From assembly GCA_910592005.1 (NCBI GenBank), contig CAJVPP010001336.1, positions 1-20,694 on the forward strand: 20,694 nucleotides of DNA, written 5' to 3'. Each line of letters begins with the position of its first letter. Position 1 is the stretch's first letter. The notes under the pieces are model-generated. The model was not told where the DNA came from. It did no database searches and saw only the letters and a program-made list of their open reading frames with translations. Both the position numbers and the translations under genes were made by a program. This DNA comes from Funneliformis mosseae (Eukaryota; Glomeromycota; Glomeromycetes; Glomerales; Glomeraceae). Shown here piece by piece: positions 1 through 8,491 of this stretch.

Positions 1-2
1 TA

Positions 3-98
3 AAAGAAATATATTGTATAAAAGAAATATATGTTATAGACGATATAGATGACATAGAAGACATATATGATTTTTTAAGGATCGATGTCATCCTTTAG
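3..98 (+). other. Edge-truncated acidic open frame, doubtful
   Basis: From the window edge one frame stays open to a TAG at 96-98. It begins with a short repeat (KEIYCIKEIYV) and runs into an acidic stretch (IDDIDDIEDIYD). The opposite strand also encodes an acidic run (EDMDDDDLKDD) around 80-115, because the DNA is rich in GAT/ATC. It could be the last exon of a gene to the left or simply a GAT-rich repeat. No family is recognised. Confidence 0.15.
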
Positions 99-1525
99 AT
101 CATCATCATCCATGTCTTCTTTCGTATAACAATGGTTACTTTATAAATCTAATTTATAAAATATTTTTTTTATTTTGTAAATGCATTTATCATTTTAAAA
201 TTTTTTTATATTTATATCAAAAAACAATATTTTATATATTATTATATATTTACAAATGATTTTTACACTAAAATTTTTAAGTATAGTAAACTATTCATAA
301 TATATAAAATCAAAATAATACATTATATATAATTAATAATATATATTAAATATTTGTTTAATACATACAATATAATTAATTAATATATTAAAATATGTAG
401 TATAAAATTTTTTAATATATAAAATTTTATGTTTGATTTGGTTATCAGATTTGTATATAAAATATTTAATATGATAAGCATAAATTTTATTAGTTAAAAT
501 TTTTTTGAATATAAAAGTAAAAAGCCATATGGCTGATCTAAACAAAGTAAAATTTTGATATAAAAACTAATTTTTAAGTTTATATTACCTTAGTTATAAT
601 TAATTATTATATTACAAAAAAAGTATCTACAAAGATAAGGTTTATAATTCTATTGTTACTACTATTTTCACTTACATAGACTACTTATAAATCTAATAAG
701 TATTCTGTTATAATTTCTTTAAATTATTATTTTGCAAGTTATTTTTAATATTAAAAATTTTTTAAAATTAATATTTATAATTATTAAAGAAAATGTTAAA
801 AAAATATAAATAAATTTAATTTTATTTAATATAATAATTTTTAAATCATAAATAATTATATCTTTTTTAATTATATAATATTATAGCCTATTGTAATTTT
901 ATTTTTTTGATTATATGATTAATTAATTAAATTTCTTAATTATTTTAATAATTATTATTATAATAACTTAATAATTGAATTAATTTTTGTCTCAAAATTA
1001 ACTTTATTATTCTATTTTTTATATTTTTTAATTCTTATTTGATTAATTCTAATAATTTATTTATTTATATTTTTCTATAATCTTGTATTTTACTTTTATT
1101 TTTCATATTTTTTTTTTCATTTTTTTTTTATGTTTTCTTTTATTATTTAAATATTTTTTTGTTATTTTATATTTTTTTTACTATTTTACTTTTTTCTTCT
1201 TTTATTTTCTCTTTTAATTCCTATTTTAATGTTTTTAATTTACATTATTTTTTACTAATTAATTTATTAAATTTATTTAACAAATTAATTTATCTGATTA
1301 TATAATTATTTATTCTAATAAAATATTTATTTTAAACTGAATTATCTTAGCTAAATTAATTTTCTTTTGGCTAATTTTATTCTATCTATTTAATTTTTTC
1401 TTTTATATTATATATTTTGTTAATCTTAAAATATTATATATTTTACTATATATAGATTAACTTTTTTTATAATTTTTCTTTAATTTTAATTAATTGATAC
1501 TTTATTATTGTATTAAATAGTACTA
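99..1525. other. AT-rich intergenic DNA, no gene seen
   Basis: No credible coding region is visible. The only longer open frame (333-545, minus) is made of Ile/Tyr/Lys/Phe codons expected from A+T-rich sequence. Between about 1010 and 1420 the plus strand is strongly T-rich with long T runs, so the base composition is strand-asymmetric. A similar T-rich stretch lies at about 19440-19640. Confidence 0.6.
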
Positions 1526-1697
1526 CAGTCAACTCTTAATATAGCAAACTCTTGATATAACTAATTTTTTAAACAAATATAATAAAAATACTCTTGTTAT
1601 AGTGAATTGGCCAATCAAATCTCTTAAAATCTTCACTATAGCCTTATAGCAAAGTTGAGGTCTAGGACATAGAGTTCATTATAATAAGAGTTGACTA
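1526..1697. mobile_element. 172-bp TA-flanked MITE, copy 1
   Basis: The ends form an imperfect terminal inverted repeat of about 25 bp: the left end reads CAGTCAACTCTTAATATAGC and the right end is its near reverse complement, ending GAGTTGACTA. A TA dinucleotide flanks each side (1524-1525 and 1698-1699), as expected for Tc1/mariner or pogo-type target duplications. There is no coding capacity, so this is a non-autonomous element. A second copy of exactly the same length lies at 6992-7163, which fixes both boundaries. The CAGT...ACTG-like termini suggest a pogo/Tigger-type parent, but that assignment is inference. Confidence 0.85.
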
Positions 1698-1949
1698 TAT
1701 ATTTTGATAAAAAAAATATTAAAATTGTAATTTTAATTTATATAAGATTAAAATTCTAAAATTATAATTTAAAGACCATTTATTTTAATTAAATAGTTTT
1801 AAAAGTTTCAAATAATATAAGATTATAATTCTATAATCAAAAGATTTAAATTGAATCAAACTATATAAAATTATTTAAGATTTGATTTTATAAGCCTTTT
1901 TAATATTTCTAGTATATATAAACTTAAATAATCTTAAGTGTAAATTAGA
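1698..1949. other. AT-rich spacer, nothing seen
   Basis: This is a short AT-rich stretch between the MITE and the hairpin-array element. No open frame, repeat or regulatory motif stands out. Confidence 0.5.
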
Positions 1950-2812
1950 ATTCCAAATAGATTAATTTAAGTTAGGTCAATCAAATTATCTGAACTGAGA
2001 GAATCAAATTAAATTAAATAAAAATCTGATCTAGTTTAAATTTTCATTTGACCTGACCTAATCTAACTTAATCAAATTATTTAAGAAGAATAATTAGTTA
2101 TCATTCAAGAAGAACGATAATGAATTATTTTAAAAATTATTATTCTTAAATGATAAATATTATTCTTAAATAATAAAATCATTATTCTTGAATGATAAAA
2201 AATGATAACAAATCATTTTAATTAAACAATAATAAATTATTCTAATTGAATAATAAAATATCATTTAAAAATGATAATAAATTATTCTAATTAAACAATA
2301 AAATATTATTCTTAAAAAATAAAAATTTTATTCATAAATGATAAAACTATTGTTTAAGAATAATAATGAATTATTTTAATTAAATGATAAAATATAATCC
2401 TTGAATAATAAAATATTATTCTCAAATGATAAAATATTATTTTTAAATAATAAAATTATTATTTGAGAATAATAAAATATCATTCTAAATAATAAGATCA
2501 TCATTTTCAAATAATAAAATATTGTTTTTGAATGATAAAATCATTATTCTTAAACAATAAAATATTATTCAAGAATGATAACAAATCATTCTAATTAAAT
2601 GATAAAACATTATTTTTTAACAATAAAATCATCATTCAAATTTGATAAAATATTATTCAAAAATAATAATTGGTTGACCTAAATTTTATAAGATTAGTTC
2701 AAATCAGATCAACTTGTTAACCTGATCTAACCTGATATTAAATTAAAAATTTACTGATTTAACTTAGATTTTAGATTAAGTAAATAGGTCAAACTGACTT
2801 AATTTAGAACTC
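1950..2812. repeat. Element with a decayed hairpin-array core, copy A
   Basis: A core of about 580 bp (2083-2668) consists of many tandem small inverted repeats built from GAATGAT/ATCATTC-like 7-bp arms with short AT loops, for example GAATGATAACAAATCATTC near 2575. The flanks (about 1950-2080 and 2670-2812) are rich in GACCT, GATCTGA and TTAGGTC words, and appear roughly as inverted counterparts (AATTTAAGTTAGGTCAA on the left; the right flank gives AAATTAAGTCAGTTTGACC on the opposite strand). The architecture matches the better preserved element at 19813-20694. CpG is almost absent here, which suggests an older copy. Outer boundaries are approximate and no target duplication was identified. 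No coding sequence is present and the class is unknown. Confidence 0.5.
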
Positions 2813-4281
2813 TAATATAAATTTATATTTAAATTATTTATAAAAGATGATTATATAAATATTAATTATATTACTTAATAAAAATTTAAAAAAATCTTTA
2901 ATTATTTTTATTATATTTAACTTTTTTAATTTATAATTTAATTTTATTTAAATAAATAAATAATATTATTAGTAAAATAATTGATCAATAAAAATAAAGT
3001 TATATAAATTATGTAGTATAATAATCCCTTAATATAAAATTCTATAAATTCTACAAATATTAAAAATACAAATGATTTACAATATTCAGCTGATTTCTTA
3101 AATATTATAATAATTGTAATTAAATAAAGTCTAGAAATATTTAATATAATACTTATTTTTTAATATTTTATTTTTATTATTTTATTATATATTATTATTA
3201 TTTTTAGTTTATTTATATTTTTATATTTATTAATTAGTTAATTTATAATATAGTAATTAATTAACTATTGTAAAGAAATTTTGTATAAATAGATAAATTT
3301 TTTGTTTATACTTATAAATTAACTTTTTGCAAATTTATGACTTAATTACATTAATATAAATATAAATTTTAGTATTATAATAAAGAAGTTAATTAACTTA
3401 TAACTTTTTGCCTCTTTGTATCTTTATATAATCTAATATGATCATTACATAAAAATTTGTAATTGAATTCATCATCTAATTCTCTAACTAAAATTGCTTG
3501 TAATTTTATTATTCAAGTTTTTATACTTGACAAATTTGTTAAATTTAATATGTAAATTTACTAAAGTTAAATTAGACAAATTTTAACATTTAATTATAAT
3601 AATAATTTAATAAAAATTTTAGAATTTAGTTAATCTGAATTAGAAAATCATAGTAATATAAATAATCTTTAGTTTAATTAAAATTGATTTAATCAAATAT
3701 TTTATTTAATTTGATTTTATAAATCTTATATTTTTATATATAATATTATTTAGAAGAATTCCTAAGAAAAATTAGATTCTAAGAAATTTTTGATTAAAAA
3801 TTAAAAGCTTATACGTTTTAATCTAATAATATCAAAAACTAAGATGCAATAAAGATTTCAAACAATTTATCAATACAATTAATACTTTAATTATGCATTA
3901 AATAAAACTTAAAATAAATCAGAAACAATTTATCAATATATTAAATCAAAACAAACTTAAAGATAATTCTTTCAAATTTGTTAAAAAATTTCTGAAATTT
4001 GATCTTAGCAATCAACCAATTTGATTAAAAAATTGATTTATATATTAATAAATTAGTAAGAACTAGTTAAATACAAAAATCAATAAAATCAATAAAAAAT
4101 ACAGATAAAAAAAAAAAATTATAAATGCTTTCTTTAATAATTTAAATTAATTTATATTATATTATAATAAATTTATTTTTTAAATATTAAATTTTTATTT
4201 AAAAAAAAATTTAGTTATAAAAATTTAATTTATTATATAATATTATTTAATGATTATTTTAATACTTAATTAATCATAATA
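2813..4281. other. AT-rich intergenic DNA, no gene seen
   Basis: This is about 1.5 kb of very AT-rich sequence with stops in all frames. Runs of AATTAATTAA and TTATTTAATT type words dominate. No conserved coding block, RNA gene or clear repeat boundary is visible. Confidence 0.55.
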
Positions 4282-4411
4282 TGGAACCTTTGCAATAGAA
4301 AGAAGGGAAACATCAAATTTTACTTTTATATGCTAAATATAATTTTCAGGTCAAAATGTGTTCAGATTTAGCATTAACTCATTTTTAATTTTCTCTATTG
4401 CAAAGGTCCCA
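4282..4411. mobile_element. 130-bp TA-flanked MITE upstream of PEX11
   Basis: The two ends are inverted repeats: TGGAACCTTTGCAATAGA at the left and TCTATTGCAAAGGTCCCA at the right, with one internal mismatch. A TA dinucleotide flanks both sides (4280-4281 and 4412-4413). The interior of about 90 bp is AT-rich and noncoding. This is typical of a mariner-type MITE, although the inverted repeat alone would also allow another DNA-transposon class. It lies about 440 bp upstream of the PEX11 CCAAT and TATA boxes and may mark the distal edge of that promoter. Confidence 0.7.
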
Positions 4412-4413
4412 TA

Positions 4414-4848
4414 TAATTAATTTTTTTATTATTTAATGATTAATTATTAAAATTTAATTGTGTCACGGATTTTTTTTTTTGGAATACAAAAATAAAAAAT
4501 TTTATGTGCACATGTACCCATGTGAATTTTTTTTTCAAATTTGATACGCTGCTTACAAGTTTAAACAAAAGCTGATAACCGAATTATTCATAATGTCACG
4601 CAGACAAATGGTATCAAATCCTATTTGTCATTCTTTTATAGTTAGTTAGATAAGATGTATTGATAAGAGAAGATACCAATATCTTTCATTAAAAAAAATT
4701 TCATAAACCAAAATAAGATTTAATTTTAATCAATGAAAAGTTTTATCAGAAATCTAATTCATTTTCTAGAAAAAATTTTATGGTAGATTGTTTGCATATC
4801 CAGTGACTAATGAATGTCATCTCGTGTGACGATCACAGCTAGATCATC
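4414..4848. other. PEX11 upstream region
   Basis: This noncoding stretch lies between the MITE and the PEX11 core promoter. It is visibly less AT-rich than the surroundings, with words such as TGTCACG, GATACGCTGCTTACAAG and GTGTGACGATCACAGC, which fits a promoter-proximal regulatory region. I do not recognise a specific transcription-factor site with confidence. Confidence 0.4.
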
Positions 4849-4849
4849 T

Positions 4850-4917
4850 CCAATCAAATATATATAAAGACAAACAAAATTTTCTCTCCTCTCTTTCTAC
4901 ACACATTTAATATAATC
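4850..4917 (+). promoter_or_regulatory. PEX11 core promoter and 5' leader
   Basis: A CCAAT word at 4850-4854 is followed by a TATA box (TATATATAAAG, 4859-4869) and then a pyrimidine-rich block (about 4879-4899, TTTTCTCTCCTCTCTTTCT) that resembles a fungal transcription-start region. The PEX11 ATG follows at 4918, about 50 bp after the TATA box, so the 5' leader would be short. The order and spacing are what a simple fungal promoter looks like. Mapped transcript ends would be needed to place the start. Confidence 0.6.
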
Positions 4918-5818
4918 ATGCCAATCCAGCAAATAGTTCTTCATCCAACCGTTAATAATACTCTAAAGTTTGCCTCTACGACGGTTGGTCGTGATAAGGT
5001 TTATAAGGCTGTTCAAAACTTTTCGCGCTTTTTGGCTTGGTATCTGAAGCGTCAGGGTTATGATAAAGAATCAATTCAACGGTTCAGCAATTTGAAAAGC
5101 ACAATAGGGCTTACACGAAAAAGTATGTTTAAACCTTTTAGTTAGATCCATAATTCACATAGATTTATTAAAGCTTTTTAATTTAAAATCAAAAAGTTAT
5201 GAGGTTTGGGAAACCAATTGAACATTTGCAACATGCCACAAAAGCACTTAATGAAGTTGAAGAATTCGCGAAGTTTACTACTATAGGACGGCAGCTTGGT
5301 TATGCTATATATCTATTTTGGGATACCTTTGTCTGGGTAAGTTTATGAAATAAACTTAAGTATTTTCTTTTATAATTTTATTTTCATCACTTATATATAT
5401 TTCTTAATATAGGTTCATAACGCTGGCGTATACAAGTTTCAACAAATTAAAAGAATAAACGAAAACGCTAATAGATTTTGGTTGATTGGACTTGTATTCT
5501 CAGTTATTCATGGCTTGTATAAATTACATAAAAATGGTTATCAATATAACTTTATGAGGCGGGCAAGTAAATCCAGATTTGCGGAATCTAGCGAACAGCC
5601 AAACGTCAAATCAGAAACTGCATCACTTATGAAGTAGGAATTTTCTTCTCATTTTTACCATTATTTTTGCAATTGGTTTTCGTCTTTTGAGTTTACTCAC
5701 GAACCTTGTTTTTTTAAACAGGGAACGCAAAGCTGTTATCAGACAACTCGCTCAAGATCTACTCGATATAATTCTCCCAGCTACAGCGCTTGGATATGTC
5801 CATTTTGATATATACTAA
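4918..5818 (+). CDS. PEX11: Peroxisomal membrane protein PEX11, four exons, C-terminus clipped
   Basis: PEX11 family proteins remodel the peroxisomal membrane and promote elongation and division. Exons are 4918-5122, 5197-5336, 5413-5633 and 5722-5818, with GT-AG introns of 74, 76 and 88 nt. The joined frame is 663 nt, giving 220 residues. Family hallmarks: TVGRDKVYKAVQNFSRFLAWYL near residues 22-43 (split here as TVGRDKVYKAV and QNFSRFLAWYL), an amphipathic segment TRKIMRFGKPIEHLQ at about 66-80 that crosses intron 1, a hydrophobic helix RFWLIGLVFSVIHGLYKL at about 136-153, and a C-terminal helix DLLDIILPATALGYVHFD at about 201-218. The start is the first ATG after a TATA box and fits the family N-terminus. 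Odd point: relatives continue past the GY-x-x-x-D region with a Gly-rich second membrane segment, but here the frame ends IY-stop, and the final Tyr codon and TAA lie inside an inserted mini-transposon (5813-6001). Without splicing of intron 3 the frame would stop at 5634-5636. Identity is seen in the sequence and confident. Loss of the tail is inferred from family knowledge. Confidence 0.92.
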
Positions 5819-6001
5819 TCGGCTATAAGTATGCCAATTGACTATAAATAAAATAGGTTAATTTTTGGCTGATTTTTGGCTGATTTCTGATGTATGTCAA
5901 TCGGTTAGGCTGATTTTTGATAATTTGCTGAATTTAGGTTGATTTTAGGCTCGATTTTAGGCTGATTTTTGCATGTCCAATTTTTTTGATTTTGACTAGT
6001 G
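5813..6001. mobile_element. 189-bp CACTA-like mini-element truncating PEX11
   Basis: The right end reads GACTAGTG (TAGTG) and the left end TACTA (one change from CACTA), and both are flanked by ATA (5810-5812 and 6002-6004), a 3-bp duplication as in the CACTA superfamily. The terminal inverted repeat is short: TACTAATC against CACTAGTC on the other strand. The inside holds several direct repeats of the word GGCTGATTTTT, like the subterminal repeats of CACTA elements. Related GGCTGA/TCAGCC and CACTA words occur at the ends of the large element at 8161-14975, which could have supplied the transposase. The element contributes the last PEX11 sense codon and the stop codon. The boundaries rest on a 3-bp duplication and a weak inverted repeat, so they are moderately supported. 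Confidence 0.5.
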
Positions 6002-6004
6002 ATA

Positions 6005-6991
6005 GTTTGTTATAGACATTTATAAAGGCTTAATATGATGATTATAACTAATATAATTTTAGAAAATTTTCTGATATTGATGAATGATTTATTAAAAGTA
6101 TATTATTAAAATATATATAAGTAATTAAATTACAATGTAAAATAATTTAAAGAAAACTTATTTATAAAACCTTAGTATATTAGTCTGAAGTATGTTTTCT
6201 TTAATACTTTAATTTTGTATAATTCTTTATTGTAAATTCTATGCATTATTTATTTAAGTATCACTAAATAAATTATAACTTGACTATAAATTAAAAAAGA
6301 CTAATTTTCTTAAAAGAATTTAGAAATAATACAGAGAAAAGTAAAATTAATAAAAATTCTAATAAATATTAATAGATTTTTATTTAAAATTTCTATAGGT
6401 AAGAATTTTTTAGGCTTTATAACAATTCAATAAAAAAACTTTTATTTCAGTTTATACTAATTCTATTATGTAAGATTTTGTTTTAAATATCAAATAGAAT
6501 AATTCTTGTGAATTTTGTCTGTATATACAATATTTTTATTTATAAAATAAATCTAAAAATAAATTAAATAAAGTTTATTAATATCTTTTAATAAAGGTAA
6601 AGCTTATCAGAGAGAATTATAATCTAAGAAAAATTATATTAAATTTGCATTTGTGATTACATATTTGTCAATATGCATTAAATTATAATATGCTATATAT
6701 ATTTTAATACTTTAGTTATAAACAAATAAATAGTTTGTTAGGTAAATATAATTTTTTATAATTATTATTAATATGATAGATTATTAAAATAAAATATTTT
6801 ATTTTATAGATCATATTATATTAATAATAGAAAAGTTAAATTAGAATTATTAAAAATACTTTAATACAACTTCTTTCTTAATTATTTTTCATTATATACC
6901 TAAGATTATACATATTTATTAGCCTATTTACCTTTAATATCATCTAAATAGCTATTAGTAGCCTTAATATTTAAGATAAATTTAATGAATA
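6005..6991. other. AT-rich intergenic DNA
   Basis: No gene is visible. The first bases (GATAGTTTGTTATAG at 6001-6015) could include remnants of the displaced PEX11 tail, but no frame there gives a convincing family match. A long imperfect AT palindrome lies at about 6761-6830 (arms ATTATTAATATGAT and ATCATATTATATTAATAAT). It may be an extruding or hairpin-forming site or just low-complexity sequence. Confidence 0.45.
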
Positions 6992-7163
6992 TAGTCAACT
7001 CTTAATATAGCGAATTCTTGATATAACAAATTTTTTAAACAAATATAATAAAAATACTCTTATTATAATGAATTGACCAATCAAATCTCTTAAAATCTTT
7101 ACTATAGCCTTATAGTGAAATTGAGATCTAGGATATAGAGTTTATTATAACAAGAGTTAACTG
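6992..7163. mobile_element. 172-bp TA-flanked MITE, copy 2
   Basis: This copy has the same length and orientation as the element at 1526-1697 and is closely similar along its whole length: both begin with AGTCAACTCTTAATATAGC, share the middle block around GACCAATCAAATCTCTTAAA and TAGCCTTATAG, and end near GAGTTRACTR. TA flanks both sides (6990-6991 and 7164-7165). Most differences between the copies are transitions such as G/A and C/T, for example GAATTGGCC against GAATTGACC. It is noncoding and non-autonomous. Confidence 0.88.
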
Positions 7164-7165
7164 TA

Positions 7166-8157
7166 GATTATTGTGAATTTTTATTAATATCTAAAAATAT
7201 TAAAAGATGCAGAAATAGGTTTAAAATCTTTTTTCTTAATTCAAAAGAGAAAAATACAAAAGTTTTAGAAGAAATATTAGATTTATTAATTAAATAATAT
7301 TGTAATACTTATAATAAAAACTTTATGACTTTATCTGATATTTATATTATTTAATCTAATGCAATTTCAATATTTCTAAAAGTAAATATTTATGAAAATT
7401 ATAATTTGACGCTAAAGTTTTAGATTAACTTATTCAAAAAAATATATCAAATTAGCTAAAATATTATTTCAATTAATTAATGATAGTTTTAAAGAAATTT
7501 ATCCTGATATTGTTTAATATTATTTTAAATATACTGTGTATTTTCTAAATTTAAAAAGATCATGAAACATTTATTAGCATTTATAAAATAGTATTTACCA
7601 ATAAAAAATCATAAAATTAGATTTTAATGTTAAATAAATAATTAGTTCTTGTAATATTGAATTATGAAAAAAGGAATTTTATGATATGAATAAGAATTGT
7701 ATTATTCTTGTATATAGTATATTAAGTCAGTTTGTTAAGAGTTCTTTTTTAATCAGTAAAAATATATATAATTATATAACAATAATACTAATTATTAGAA
7801 AAATTCATACTTAATTGAAATTTATATTATTCACTATTCATGTTGACTTAGTCACAAATAGTATCTGAATACTTTCAAAGCTAAACTTTGTGAAAATTGA
7901 TTAATACTTGAGCATAGTATTATGTCTTTAATATTAACTTTTTCTATTACTTGATGTTTTTCATAATTTTTATATAAAGTGAGAAAAAGTATTAAGTTTT
8001 CTTCAATATTTGCGAAGCTGAATTAAAAAAGGAAAGTAAATTTTATTTTTTTTTTGATATTTATTTATTAAAGTTATGTAATTGTAACCTCTATATACAG
8101 TATCTTCTGTATATTGTATTCCCCTTAAAATAGTATACAATTTCTCATTTAGTATCT
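7166..8157. other. AT-rich intergenic DNA left of the CACTA element
   Basis: No coding sequence is recognised. The minus-strand open frame at 8003-8188 has no family features and crosses the transposon end. A small perfect inverted repeat, TATACAG-tatctt-CTGTATA, lies at about 8092-8111 just outside the transposon boundary. Its role is unknown. Confidence 0.45.
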
Positions 8158-8160
8158 GTA

Positions 8161-8400
8161 CACTAATTGAAATAAGAAAAATCAGCAATCATTAATTTCG
8201 GTTAACTTTCAATAATGCTGGCAAAAGTTCAGCAAAATTTTGACTGGCATTAAGATTCAATTAAAATTCAACTAAAATTAGGCTCACTTATTTTTAGTCT
8301 ATTATCAACTTTTGGCAGCATTGAGAGTCATTTAAAAACTGATTAAAATTAAGCTTGCCCATTTTATAATCTATTTCTAGCTATTTTATAATCTATTTTT
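8161..8400. repeat. Left subterminal repeats of the CACTA element
   Basis: Just inside the left terminus lie an inverted pair, AATGCTGGCAAAAGTT (8214-8229) and AACTTTTGGCAGCATT (8307-8322), differing at one base, and a degenerate direct repeat of about 35 bp (about 8270-8303 and 8342-8375, sharing TAAAATTARGCT and ATCTATT/GTCTATT words). Subterminal repeats of this type are known transposase-binding regions in CACTA elements. Binding here is inference. Confidence 0.6.
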
Positions 8401-8491
8401 AATTAAAATATTTTTAATTATAAATTTTATAATTTGATAAAATGTTATTATAAAAAGTCATAAATATAAATAAAATCGTCATTTAAATTAT

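Noticed and set aside
333..545. 70-residue minus-strand open frame
   Set aside because: Composition is only Ile, Tyr, Lys and Phe, as expected by chance in AT-rich DNA, with no motif.
8003..8188. 61-residue minus-strand open frame at the left transposon end
   Set aside because: It crosses the CACTA terminus, has no recognisable motif and sits in AT-rich noncoding sequence.
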